From: Linum tenue
Taxonomy: Eukaryota; Streptophyta; Magnoliopsida; Malpighiales; Linaceae
Assembly (NCBI GenBank): GCA_946122785.1
Contig: CAMGYJ010000004.1
Location: 22,019,684-22,083,683, forward strand
Length of the DNA: 64,000 bases
Reading direction: 5' to 3'
Part shown: piece after piece, positions 20,161 to 32,292 of the stretch
Numbering within the stretch: the first letter of the stretch is position 1
How the letters are laid out: each line of letters starts with the position of its first letter
The notes under the pieces: model-generated
The model's input: the letters and a program-made list of their open reading frames with translations, nothing else
What the model was told of the DNA's origin: nothing
Databases searched by the model: none
Made by a program: the position numbers and the translations under genes

Positions 20161-22846
20161 ATGGCATTCCGCCAGTTCACGCTTGGCTTACGGTGGAATG
20201 GTTACACGGAAGAGACCGGAAAGGGGGCCACCTACGTCGGTGGCAATTTTTAGAAAATAAAGGTCGCTACCAGACCGAAGCTTGAAGACCTCTATCAAAT
20301 ATGCAGTAACGTTACTTGCATGGATGGCACGAGAAGAGTAGATCGTATGGTGTACCGATATCCAAACAGAGAAAGTGGGTCATTGTGGCATGAGGAATAT
20401 ACCATAACCACTCAAGATGAAGTAGATTCCATGCTCGAATTCTTGAGGTCCAACAAATTGGCCAAAGCCGAGATGTTCGTTTACACCGAGCCAGCCGTTG
20501 GCGTTGGAGGTCATTCTGGAGACGGTCAAACATCTGGTATCCATGGTGGAGGTGAATTATATGGCGATCATCCCTACCAAAGTTACCATGATCCTCATTC
20601 CTATTTTCAGTACCAAGAGCAAGGTGAAGGCCATCATCAATCTTTCCCATCATATGAAGAAGAAGTTCAACCGGACCTCGGCAACCAACCCCAGTACAAC
20701 TTCCAATCAGGCAGCGGTAGTTTTCACAACTACCATTATGGAGCTGATGAAGGTGCCTTTCATGAGCTGGATCAGATGGAAGCTGCTATGCCAGCACAAG
20801 TCAGCGACCCCTCCGATGAAGAAGGGGAGAACAACGTCAGTGCAGACAGCTCCGACCCTCTTGAAGGTGCTGATGATTCAGGGCCAGAGTCAGATTCAGA
20901 TAATGATCATGATGTGGCTCCTGACCGTGTACCAGTCCCCTACTACAATCGCATTCCAGACGACAATTGGATGGTCGACAGCGACATGGAGCCGCCAGAG
21001 GTCCCAATATGGGGCCCACTCACTGGGTTTACGAAGGGCCAACAATTTGGCTCGAAGAAGGAGGTGCGGCACGCCATTGAGACTGAAGCAATGACTCGGC
21101 ATTTTGAATGGCACACAGCTCATTCCAACACCAAAAGGCTCATAGTCAGATGCCGTAATCATCACTAGGGGTGCAATGTTAGGATTCGGGCCATCAACAG
21201 CAAGAGACACGGCCACTGGGTCATATCCCGTGCGGTGAACACACACACATGTGTGTCATCCATAACTTCCCAAGGCCATCGACAGTTGAAATCCAGGGTG
21301 GTTGATGCGGCTATCAAGCATCTGATTGAGGCCGAACCGGATCTGAAGGTGAAAGTCATAATCGCTGACATTGCAAGTCGTTATGGTTATATGATTAACA
21401 ATAAGAAGGCGTGGCATGGAAAGCAGAAAGCTCTAGCCGTCTTTGGTGATTGGGAAGAATCATATGCATTCCTTCCCAGGTTAATACTGGCATTGGAGGC
21501 GTCTAACCCTGGCACTGTTTTCTCCCCTCGATACCAAGATGAAGAGATACAACCCCCAGAGCTAGGTAACAAACGCCATTTCAGCCGACTGTTTTGGGCA
21601 TTCAAGCCATCTATTGATGGTTTTGGCTTATGTTTCCCTGTGATCCAAGTGGATGGTACACTCCTTACCGGCAAGTACAAGCGCACTCTCCTGATTGCCA
21701 GTGGGGCGGATGCAAATAGACAAGTCTTTGTAAAGAGATGCATGCCTAAGGAAATGAGGTTTTATGCGATTATCATGGTCCTCCCATTTCCTGGGAAAAT
21801 CAGGTTTTAAGCGATCTTCGGATCCCCCCTTTTTCTGTCAAACAGGCTGTGTTTCTAAGGAGATGTATACCTCTCCTAAGAGTCTAATGAGAGTATGATC
21901 GTGTTGTTTGAAATTGTACTAAACTGACGATCATTGACTAACGTACTACTTTTTTGTGTGTTATTCAGCGGTTGCATACCAGGAGAAAAAATTTCAGGAG
22001 AAGTTGCAGAAGATGCGCGAGTTATGCCCTGAAGGGGCACAGTGGCTGGATGGACACGATCTATCCATGTGGAAATTTCATAAAGATGGAGGGAAAAGAT
22101 GGGGTATTGCCACAACCAACTCAAGTTAGAGTATCAACTCTGTCTACAAGGCCGTTCGTGCACTGCCAATCTCTGCCATTGTGGAAATGACTTTTTGGAA
22201 AACGAATGCATGGTTCGTGAACCGCCTCCACTGGGCAAGGACGAACGAGGCACAGGGAAAGGTCCATTCCTATAAAGTCACTGAATTAATGGATAATGAC
22301 AATCGCAAGAGCAGTCGACATAGTGTAGCCGTTATGAATCGGGCAACTGGTGAGTATAGCGTGACGACCGGACATCGGGAGGATGGTAGACGGGGGGGCC
22401 ACCGTCATGAAGTTTTGGTCAATTTCAGGACCAAAGTTGGTGAGTGCTCATGCCAAAAGTATCAGGGGAGAGGGTGGCCTTGTTCTCATGCAATGGCCGT
22501 AATTAAAAACAGGAGCAAAGACCCCCGTCACTTCGTTAGTCCATTCTTCAATATCGACTCACTCAAAAACACCTATGGACGGAGTTTCCATGCATTGCCT
22601 GATGAAGCTTATTGGCCGCTGTACGAAGGGAAATTGATCGTCCCGCCATTCGGACAGAGGCGTGAACCGGGTCCCCCGAGGAAAAAGAGAATTCAGAATG
22701 AAATGGATCAAAGTGGAAGACCACCACGAGGCCCAAGACGATGTTCAATATGCAAAGTTCCAGGACATGATAAACGAAGGTGTCCAGGACTGATTGGTCC
22801 GCAAAATCTGGGTGCTGATGTACCGGACTCAGCTAATGCGACATAA
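20161..22846 (+). pseudogene. MuDR-type (MULE) transposase, decayed
   Basis: One frame runs 20161-21810 and is interrupted by stops at 20251 and 21166. It has an acidic middle, a MuDR N-terminal DNA-binding region (FTKGQQFGSKKEVRHAIE, RLIVRC), and the start of the catalytic core with the first Asp (IQVDGTLLTGKY). The rest of the core, including the second Asp and Glu, is missing. After an intron-like 21811-21967, a second part (21968-22846, stop at 22127) has the SINSVYKA motif, a SWIM zinc finger (ECSCQKY...WPCSHAMAV) and a CCHC knuckle (CSICKVPGHDKRRC). It cannot catalyse transposition. Confidence 0.85.
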
Positions 22847-23039
22847 TTTCCGATTATCATTCTTCAAGCTAGTTGTAACTCTTACGTTGCATTTAATTGT
22901 GTATTGTTGATTGAACGAATTGGGATTATATCAAGTGAAGAGGAATCGTCATAATAACAAATTGATCAACACTCAATTAAGTAAAATAAAATAAAGGGAA
23001 TAGTTCCTAGTACATAGAAATAAAAATCAACCCAAAATA

Positions 23040-25600
23040 CATCTCAAGGAAGTCCACGAGCTTCACCGGAACCCACAGTTTTCTTGCTCCTTGTACGTTT
23101 GCCGACGGGAGTAACAACAGGTGGTTGGGGTGGCAAGTTTCGAACGTCCGAGGTAGTAATGCGCTCGTCGGTGCTATGTCAGCGGGGAAGCCGCACTTCC
23201 GGGGTCGACCGGGCGACATCGGCGCTCATGCGGTGAGGAGTAGGAGGCCACTGCTGATGAGGGCGAGTCCATGGGTTGAACTCGTGTTGGCCTGTCGTGG
23301 AGGAGCCATCATGCCAAGTCCCAGATGATGTTTGGTGGGGAGATGGGGGGTTGATAGGGCGGGAATCGTAGTATGTTTGGTGAAGAGATGGGGGGTAGAC
23401 TGGGCGGGAATCATAGTATGTTTGGCGGGGATCGTTGTATGAGATCGGGGTTGGATCATATGGGGATTGGTGGAAACTCTGAGAGGATTGATGGTAGGTC
23501 GAGCGGGGATCGTAGTATGAGCTTGGGTGGGGATCGTTGTGGTAAGTGGGGCGGAATTCTTGGGGTGAAGTCGGGCCGGGATCTTGGGATGAAGTCGGGT
23601 GGGGATCTTGGGCGGAAGACGGGCGGGGAGATGGGGCGGAGGTCGGGCGGGGAGCTTGGGTGGAACTCGGTCCGACACCTTGGGTGGAACTTGGTCCGGC
23701 ACCATGTGTCACAACCAATGGGGGCGGCACTTTCCACCCCCCATATGGCGTTACCTCGGGCACGTTGGGCCTTTCCCGAACCCTCTTGCTCTTCTTTCTC
23801 TCGTATGGTGGTGGGGGTGCGGGGACATCAAGTTGTACCGGAGGTGGTGGGGGTGCGGGCGCGGGCGGATATCTACGATGATCCCGGCCCTGAGCTCTGA
23901 TACAGCCAAGTAGACTGTTTGCCATCCTCCTGATGAAGCTCACATCTTCATTGCCCAACTCAGTTCTTCCGGTAGTCATATCTTTGATCCGCTCGATCCC
24001 ATCAGCCTAAATCACAAAAAAAAAAAGTTAGAAAGAGATTTAGGAACCAAGTAATAAATCATACTATGTTTAGACTGATTATACTTACTAATGCACCATC
24101 GGCCGCACCCTCCGGAGTCATGTAACGAACCGATGTTTGCCGATATCGATCCAAGTATGGGTCATGATACCCCATTCAGCCCACTTGATTTGGAGTGACA
24201 ATATCCTGTAATTGTCGGTTCTCCCAAATCGCGATGAATTCCTTCAACTTCGTGGGCCAATCGCGAGTACCTTGCCGACCATCTCGGCCATGGAAGGCCC
24301 TTTGACTATCGGGGACCTCCAACGGAATGCACTGCTCCCGACCAAACTGACGGAGGCATCGATCCGGCAAGTGCCACTCCACGGTCCCAAAACAAATTAG
24401 AGGAACCCTCGTGCACCATTGCCCGATATGACCGGGGAATTGCTGGAGATGCCAATGAACGATGTTCTCCGGGTATGGATCGAAGACGATCTACAAGAAA
24501 GAAATGAGTAACGTAAGATTAATTAATTAGAAAAATACATGTAGTCCCATGGAAAAAATATAAATGGATCGCAGTATAGAAGTTACCTCTCCTTCCCAAA
24601 GTCGCTCAAACCTCCTCCGATACTCGTCCAACTTGTGTTGGACAAGGTTGTCGCATGTGGTGTGTCTGAGCCACCTTATTAATAAGACAATAATGAAACT
24701 ACAATAAGATAAAACACAAGGGAAAATATGTTATGACTATATGATCGGGTATGAGAAGTTTACCTTGTACCATAAGCTTCACCTCTTAGGGGATGATCGA
24801 TTGGCCAATCCCTGTCTGGACGTTGGACCGGTGCAATCCATGGCATATGCTCCCAAGCCCAAAATTGGACGATGAACATTGCGCCGCTGACCTCCCTCAC
24901 AGCTTTTAGAGACGCATTGCACAAGTTGTGGTAGATCATAGCTAGGCAAGCAGATGCCCAACTATACTCCCCCATCTCCTCCCAACTACTGAAGATGATC
25001 CTAAGCCATCCACAACTAAGGAGATTGCTTGATTTCTTGGAGAAGAACACTCCTCCGATCATGCCTATGAGATAGACACGAGCATATCTCTCCTTCTCAT
25101 CCTCCGGACTTTCCTCGGTTAGGGGGATGACTCTCGTAATGGTCTCTAAAATACTTCGTCAACCATGTAATTGAGACTAGGTGTTTCCTCATTGGTGGCA
25201 TGCGATCGGTCGCATCAACGCAACCCTTCACCGGTACTTTCACTCCCAAATGACTGTGGATGAAATGAACCCAACCGGGCATACCGTCACGATCCTCGGG
25301 GGGATAATCACTCACGCACACCGGTTTGCCGTCGATGGGCAGATGGGTTAGGATGGTGACATCCTTTAGCGTGATGGTGGCCTCTCCTTCTCTAAAGTTG
25401 AAACAATGGGTCTCCTTTCTCCATCTCTCGGCTAATGCGGTGATGAGTTGGCGATCGACTTTGATGCCGTTAAAATGCCTAATCGAGTCTAACCGTGCCC
25501 TTTTGAGAAAGGGCAAGATAGCTGGGTAGAATGGGAGCACATTGGTGGTACCCCTGTAGCGGATTATTGTTTGTGCCTCCTAGCGAAAATTTACACGTTA
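23040..25600 (-). pseudogene. Plant mobile domain (MAIN-like) gene, decayed
   Basis: Exons on the minus strand: about 25590-24763, 24700-24589, 24491-24090, 24007-23045. The first encodes the PMD hallmark (LITALAERWRKETHCFNF, ATITLKDVTILTHLPIDG). One frameshift lies near 25100-25160. 24382-24176 continues it (GTVEWHLPDRCLRQFG) and ends in an in-frame TGA before a YHDPYLDRYR stretch. The last exon is a Pro/Ser/Thr-rich region with repeated HxPTS-like motifs, another stop near 23180, and a KRTRSKK basic patch. Donor ACAAG|GTAAAC (24763) and acceptor TAATAAG|GTGGCTC fit. PMD proteins associate with silencing and phosphatase PP7-like factors in Arabidopsis. Confidence 0.75.
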
Positions 25601-26070
25601 ATTATTATATATTAGTAAGGGTTTTTTTCTTATAACTAAATTAATTAAATTAAATTATGCGACATCAAGCAGAATTTTATTATCATAAAAAGACATTTCA
25701 TATTATCATATTATCATAAAACAAACGTCCTAAATTAATTAACATAATAACATTGTAAATGAATAATAATTTAAAGAGGTACATACATATTATCGTAAAA
25801 CAAACATACTAAATTAATTAACATAAATAACATTGTTAATGAATAATAATTTAAATAGAAACATACATATTCAAATTTTTGAAATTAATAAAATTCTTTT
25901 TGTGCACATAAAAATAAATCGTATTGGTTGTTTGGTAAATAATTTAATCGTATTGGTTGTTTAAAATAATTTAATCGAATACAAAGCAACACTCGTTAGA
26001 CTCTTAGAAGAGGTATACATCTTCTTAGAAACGCAGTCTTTTTGACAGAAAAAGGGGGAATCCGAGGAGC
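25601..26070. repeat. AT-rich spacer with a tandem repeat and an inverted repeat arm
   Basis: No gene. Two adjacent copies of a 78-bp unit (about 25707-25785 and 25786-25866) share ACAAAC, TAAATTAATTAACATA and GAATAATAATTTAAA. At 25975-26065 the reverse complement closely resembles 21815-21905, inside the transposase gap. Confidence 0.6.
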
Positions 26071-27122
26071 TTAATGGTGTTTGATATAACGACCCCCATC
26101 CTTTCTTTGGTACTATACGTGAGTCGTCCTTGTGCCCCGGAGCTCTCACTTTTGAGTTCCATTGAGGTTCTACATACGAGGATTGTATTCGGTTCTTTCT
26201 AGGAATGAAAGAGAAAAGAGTAGTGTTGGAGTAAGTTCTTAAAAGAGAGCATTGATTGTTAAATGTAATATGGCAAGGGTTTCTCTCTAGTATCCCCATA
26301 AAAAGAAAAGAAAAGAGAAAAAAAAAGAAATAAAAGGAAAGTAGAAGGAAAAAAGAATAGAAAAAGAGGTAATAAAACAGGATAAATAAAATAGAGAGTG
26401 CCACAAATATCAAATATGCTCTAGTAGGGGTTTCTTGGCACTCAAGCCATTGAAACCCCCACATTGTTGTTGAACTCCTTCACTACCATGTCAAAATGTG
26501 ATAGCAAGAGTAGACCGTGGAAGAGCGCTTAAATGTAGTTCATTATGGGTGATAGTTTGTAAGGGAGAAATAAGGTTTTTGACCGATGCTAGTGGCCATT
26601 GTTTGTAAGGAAGGTCCTTAGTCGAAACCATAGAACCTTCGGGTTTAGGGTGAAGATGTAGGACCTCATGTTGTGTTTTTCACCACCCAAAAAGAGACGA
26701 TAGGGCCGAGTGTTAATGATTGTGCACATTCTTTGCAAGAAAAGGTGCCGACCCCACTGGTCAAGAGAGTGAGTGATTCATTCTTGTTTTGCATGTCATA
26801 TCATACCCCGTGAGTACCTTTTTTGCCCATTTGTTTGTTCCTTGGACTTGAATGTTATGCATGATAAGTGATCTTGTTGAGACTTGCATTAATTCATGAA
26901 CAAGGTGAGAACTTTTCGTTTGCCCATTTTTGGTGACCTTGAATGTCGTTTGTGGCGGATGCCGGTACTACTTGCAGCAGTCCATGTGTTAATTGCCAAT
27001 AGCCATTGAGATTCTTTATTTTGTGCCCTTTTATTTGTCCCCAAGTTATTTTATTAGGTTGAGATATTTCCTTGTGTGAAATGGTTTGGTTGGGGACAAG
27101 CAAATGCCTAAGTGTGGGGGAG
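26071..27122 (+). other. 3' internal tail of an Athila-type element
   Basis: No ORF of note. The segment CCCCACTGGTCAAGAGAGTGA near 26752 and the run GGTTGGGGACAAGCAAATGC followed by TAAGTGTGGGGGAG at 27086-27122 match the tail that precedes 3' LTRs at 61920-62313. The PPT directly abuts the LTR at 27123. The 5' limit is uncertain. Confidence 0.6.
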
Positions 27123-28550
27123 TGATTCGGGCCTAAATGTACACTTTTAATCCCCGTTTCTCTTTGAAGTTCGCGGCATTTGAGCTCCTAAAAGGGAGGT
27201 TTTAAGCAAGTTTTCTTGTGTTTCATTGTATTTCAAAGTCTAACAAGTGAAACAACCCCAGAGTCGAAAGTTGGAAGAAAATGTGCAAAGACCGGGCAAA
27301 GAGGAGGATTCAGCCACAGTTCGTGGTCAAACATTGGAGTTCACGGTCGCCAGGACTGTGAACTGGAACCACAAACCATGAACCGCGAAGCGCCTAGAGG
27401 GGTTTCAGAGGTTACTAACACCATGGCAGTTCACGGTCGCTAAGACCGTGAACACCTTAAGTGAAGATGCGCTTTTTGATCTGTGTTCGCGGTCCAGGCC
27501 TGATGTTCACGACCGTGAACTGGGACCATGAACTGGGCACGATCTGACTATAAATTGAGAGCTGAAAGGAAGAAGAAGGGAAAGCCCAAAGTGAGAGAAA
27601 CCTTCTTGTTCTTGAAACCCTAGAGAGAGAAAGCACGAACCAAGAGGGTGAAGAGGCTAAGGTTTGCTCCAAGTGAACATTTTGGAAGTTCCTCTTTAAG
27701 AGAGGATCTCTACAAGCAGAAGGAGAGTTCGAGGCATCACAATGATGGTTTCCTTCTTCATCCTTTGTGTTCTTCCTTTGTCTAGCATGGAGTAGTTCCC
27801 CTTTTCACTTGGGTGTTGTAGAACCCTAACTTCTATCATGTAATTAATTGTGTGGATTGAATGATTGTGTGATGGTGGTGTTTAATTTAAGAATTGAGAT
27901 ATTTTTCATGGTGATTGTACATTGTGTGTGCTTGGCAATCTATTGTGTTATTCTAACCTAGCTTAGAGAGAAGCCCCCTTATCTTAAGAGGCTCAAATTG
28001 AGCTGGGTTTTCTTAGGCATTCCATGCATCCTAGCTAGGTTAATGAAGGGCAAACCTCTACTTGAATTAGACACCTAGGTTAATTGTGATTATGCCGTCC
28101 AAACCTTGGTTTGAGGGAGAAGGTAAGCCAACCTCCAATTGCTTGAGCGAAGAGGGCTACAATTGTAGCTGCCAATGCTTTCCTTGGCCTAACAATTGAG
28201 AGGATGGTTTCTAACCATCGTTGCACCTCCTACGGGTCAAAATTTCCTTGTCACACACCGAGGCATTCGATCCCACGATTCATGGTAGGTAGTTAGGAGG
28301 AAGCAACTCCTGAGTGAAGCTTCTCACCAAGAATTTTCCACCCTTTTACTTTTCAAGTCTTGCTTTTAAATAGTAGATTGTAGAGATTTCAACAAACAAC
28401 ATTCCGCTAGATAATGTTTCAAACAATTGAAGTGGGGGTACATGGGCCGGCTTGGATTGATATTTAAACATACTTGTCCTATATTGCACCCATCTAAGGT
28501 TTATACTTGGGCCTTAGGTGGGATTTTATTGTGATATTCGGAGCAAGTCA
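27123..28550 (+). repeat. 3' LTR of an Athila-type element
   Basis: A 1428-bp LTR, TGATTCGGGCC to GGAGCAAGTCA, the same length as 55271-56698 and closely similar. Dyads with the core GTTCACGGTCG...GACCGTGAAC lie at about 27320-27535. It is preceded by a PPT and followed by copia integrase sequence, so it is a 3' LTR, not a solo 5' copy. Confidence 0.85.
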
Positions 28551-29233
28551 CCTATCTTATGAAGTACAAGTCAGAAGCTAGTAAATTGTTAGAGTCATTC
28601 TGTGTGATGGTTTCTAAACAGTTTTAAAAGCAAGTTAAGGTCATTCGTAGTGATCAAAGAATGAGTTTCATATGGTTGATTTTTATGCATCCCAAGGGAT
28701 GGAACACCAATTGTCCTGTGTTGAAACCCCTGAACAAAATGCCATGAATTGAGAGGAAACACCAACACATTTTAAATGTAGCCTGATCACTCAGATTCCA
28801 ATCAGGAGTTCCATCCAATTCTGGAGTGATTGTGTCCTACATGTTGTGTATCTCATCAACCGTATTCCAAATTCTGTTCTTGGGAACAAATCACCTTATG
28901 AATCTCTATATCACAAACCACCTAGTTTATCTAGTCTAATGACTTTTGGTTCTTTATGCTATGCTGCCACTCTACATCGAGACAGAACTAAGTTTGATAT
29001 TAGAGCTCGACAATGTATCTTTCATGGCTTCCATCCTGGCATCAAAGGCTTCAAACTCTATGACCTCAACTCTCATACCTTCTTTGACTCACGTGATGTC
29101 ACTTTCTATGAGTCTATATTCCCCTTTCACACTTCTTCTTTTACTTCCGAACCTTCTACTCTCATTTCAGATCCCATTTCTCCAGTTTTACCCCCTCTTC
29201 CAAATCCTTTTCCTTCTTCTACCATTCCTTCTT

Positions 29234-29264
<31 letters not shown>

Positions 29265-31064
29265 AAATGCCCCTAGTTCCTCTTCTTCACCTTTACCTTC
29301 ACCCCAATCTACTCCCACTGTTCCAACTCTTGAGGTTCCTCGGTTGGACTCGTACTATCCCAGTATGGCACAAAGACTATCATGTTAATATAGCTGGTTC
29401 TTGCTCAAAACACCATGCCTGGCAGCATTTCTCCTAAGAATAGTTAGACTCCTTCTCAAAGGTCTTTTGCCATGAATGTCATGATGAATGAAGAACCTAC
29501 TTCCTATGTTGAAGCTTTCAAAGATCCTAGGTGGAATCAAGCATGTAATGAAGAATTGGCAGCATTGGAAGAAAATCAGACTTGGGAAGTTGTGAAATTG
29601 CCAAAAGGTAAGAAGGTTGTGGGATCCAAATGGGTTTTCAAGATCAAACACAAATCTGATGCGACTATTGAAAGTTTTAAGTCCAAAGTAGTGGCTAATG
29701 GGTTTACACAAATTTATGGTATTGATTTTCTGGATACTTACTCACCAGTGGCCAAGATTAACTCAGTTAAGAGTCTGTTAGCTGTGGCTGCTTCTAAGGA
29801 TTGGCACTTCCACCAGATGGATGTGTCCAATGCATTTCTCCATGAAGATTTAGAGGATGAAGTTTATCTGGAGATTCCTTCTGGTGCCAATGTCCCTAGA
29901 GATCAGGGTCTTGTCTATAGACTTAAGAAGTCTTTATATGGGCTCAAACAAGCCAGCATGCAATGGTTTTCCAAGCTGACCAGTGCCTTAATGAAGAATG
30001 GATACTCTCAGACCTCTTCAGACTATTCTATGTTTGTTAGGTGGATTCAAGGCAAGGTAATTGTTGTTTTGGTGTATGTTAATGACATATTAATTGAAGG
30101 CAACTATCTGAGAGATATTGAGCAACTGAAGTTGTTCTTGGGCAAGGATTTCAAGGTCAAGGATCTTGGACATATGAGTTACTTCCTAGGTCTGGAGGTA
30201 CTGAAAGATCATAAGGGTATTTTTTGGAGCTAGAAGAAATATTGTTTGGAACTTATAATTGACACATGATACCTTGAAGCCAAAGGTTGCCTTTCTCCTT
30301 TGGACTGTAATGTAAAGCTGTCAGTAGCTAAAGGGGAGGCTTTGCCAGACCCTACTGTCTACAGAAGATTGATTGGTAGACTCCACTATCTCACCATTAC
30401 AAGGCCTGGAATCTCCTGTGCTATCCAACAACTTGCACAATTCCAAGCTACACCAAGTGTTGTACATCTACAAGCAGCACATAGGGTCACCAAGTATCTC
30501 AAACAGACACCTGGACAAGGTTTGATTTTCAAATCAGACTCAAAACTAGAACTGTCAAGTTTCTGTGATGCAGATTGGGCAAGTTGCCCTGACTCCAGGA
30601 GGTCTTTGACTGGGTATTGTACATTTCAGGGTTCATCGTTGATGACCTGGAAAACAAAGAAACAAACTATTGTGTCTCGTCCATCCTCTGAGGCAGAGTA
30701 TAAGGCCCTAGCATGGGTGGTTTGTGAAGTGCAGTGGCTCAGAAACTTGTTGCTGGAGATGGGTGTTCAGGTACCTCTTCCAATCCCCTTATTCTGTGAT
30801 AATAGATCAGCTTTACACATTGCAGAGAATCCTGTTTTCCACGAAAGGACCAAGCACATTGAGATCGATTGTCACCTTACAAGGGAGAGTTTAAAGTCTG
30901 GATTGATTAAGCTAAGTCAAGTGAGGAGTGATGTTCGAATCGTAGACATTTTCACAAAGGGGATAACTCGTTATCGACAAAAGTTTTTACTTGACAAGAT
31001 GGGAGTTTTCAATGCATACTTGCTAGCTTACGGGGGCGTACCAATCAAGGAAGATGAAGAATGA
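28551..31064 (+). pseudogene. Ty1/copia pol 3' half: integrase end, RT, RNase H
   Basis: Integrase C-terminal sequence (LINRIPNSVLGNKSPYESLY, FGSLCYA, CIFHGF, HTFFDSRDV), then an RT at 29472-30233 with WVFKIK, FHQMDVSNAFLH, LKKSLYGLKQA and YVNDIL where YVDDIL is expected, then RNase H at 30300-31064 (CDADWASCPDSRRSLTGYC, SSEAEYKAL, HIEIDCHLTRE). A (TTC)n run (29228-29265) encodes a serine stretch near the end of integrase and stops the frame. The integrase core is disrupted and gag is absent. Confidence 0.85.
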
Positions 31065-31477
31065 ATCAGCAGGTCTCGCTTGAGGAAGAATTTCAGAAGG
31101 AAAGTTGTAGGTGTTCGTTGATCTGAAGAAGGAAGAAGAGAAACGACAGGCATAAACGAAATGTTTATGCCTTCCCTTCGATCTGACTTAGGCGAAGATC
31201 AAAGCGACATCGTGGTGATCCTCTCCTACCATGGGATGGAGTGAAGACGGCCAATAGAATGAAGACACCTGCTTTCCTGTATTTACTGTTATTTGAAATT
31301 TCATTTCAATAGACAATTCTGATTTTACTGTTTATGTAACTTTACCTTCTACCTAATATAAATACAAAGCATAGAAGAGAATCTGCTCCTTGCGGTTTCC
31401 ATTCCACACCGCATCTCTTCTTCATTTCTCAAACTCTAAGCTCCGAAGAGCTTTTCTATAGGATCGCTCAAATTCGC
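31065..31477 (+). repeat. Probable copia 3' LTR or 3' flank
   Basis: Downstream of RNase H lies a TATA-like CTAATATAAATACAAAG near 31355 and pyrimidine-rich sequence (tcttcttcatttctc). It fits a copia 3' LTR, but I see no clean TG...CA ends and no second copy in the window to prove it. Confidence 0.4.
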
Positions 31478-31847
31478 GATGAACACCTGCCATTGCCCAG
31501 AATCCGAATCCAAGCTTCCATTATTCAATTCAATGTTCGAGGGGGCTTTCTATATCAGAGAATCACACTTCTCGTTCGATTCTAAGCCTCGATGGTTCCT
31601 GGGACGCGACAAATCATCATCTGCATTTTTCCTGCCCCTCATCGAAAGTCTAATTCCGTGAGCGCAGAACATTCAAATTGAAATTGGGGATTCCGAATTC
31701 AGGCCGCCTTGATGGTTTCTGTGATACACCTTCCATGATCACCCAATAACTGATTCCCAGTATTAGTATGGCTCGATTCGTGCACAATCTCTCCGATGAG
31801 ATACCCATTTTCGGAGTCGAACTGGGTCTTGCTGTTGCTGACTGATT

Positions 31848-32292
31848 TCAGGTGTCTGCTGTGTTGGGAATCTTTCTTTGACCTTCAAGCAACTTTCCAG
31901 ATGCATTGGTGGCCCTCGACTTAGACTCCAACTCCACGTTGGCTGCTTCAGGACCCAGACTCTGTTTTTTCAAAAGAAACCAGAGGTCTGGAACGTCGGT
32001 GCTGTTTGCATCAATAACCTCCCAATTTGGCAGTGCCAACCTTGTCGAAGCATCCATGGTTGCTTCTTCTCCATTGAAGATCAATCCCGAGGCAGAAGCC
32101 AATGGGTTTTGAACGTCCAATCGATCCTTTGATCGAGACAAATCATCACTCTGTTTTGGCGGAATAAAACTGAGACTGCTATCGATGGCAGACTCGAGCT
32201 TGTCGATCCCACGTTGTACCCGATCAAATTGGGGCTGTAATGCCGCATTGAATGCTTCTATAACCATCTTCTTGAATTCCTCTAGATCAAAT
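31848..32292 (-). pseudogene. gag-like fragment of the older element
   Basis: Frame includes DLEEFKKMVIEAFNAALQPQ and FDRVQRGIDKLESAID, the helical style of a gag N-terminus. It is open only when read into the neighbouring LTR at 32293, which is an artefact of insertion. No zinc knuckle or protease follows within the fragment. Confidence 0.55.

Larger units (their letters stand above)
19476..25600. mobile_element. MULE-type element with PMD gene (decayed)
   Basis: A MuDR-type transposase gene (+) and a plant-mobile-domain gene (-) face each other. The left edge interrupts chromovirus pol near 19476-19484. Near it are two copies of ACAAAACTAGCACCCTT (about 19518-19534 and 19548-19564), then the palindrome array. 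I could not find a matching terminal repeat or 9-bp duplication on the right, so the element boundary is approximate. PMD genes are known to travel in MULEs. Confidence 0.55.

Noticed and set aside
20498..21094. 198-codon plus-strand frame in the transposase
   Set aside because: It overlaps the real transposase frame, which has the domain evidence.
23373..23900. Plus-strand Gly-rich ORFs across the PMD gene tail
   Set aside because: They are antisense shadows of the Pro/Ser-rich last exon on the minus strand.
21815..26065. Terminal inverted repeats of an insertion
   Set aside because: The 90-bp arms are inverted, but no 8-11-bp direct duplication is found outside them, and one arm lies in the middle of the transposase gene.
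27123..28550. 27123-28550 and 55271-56698 as the two LTRs of one element
   Set aside because: They have the same orientation and length but 27 kb of unrelated sequence between them. The first follows a PPT and the second precedes a PBS, so they belong to two elements.
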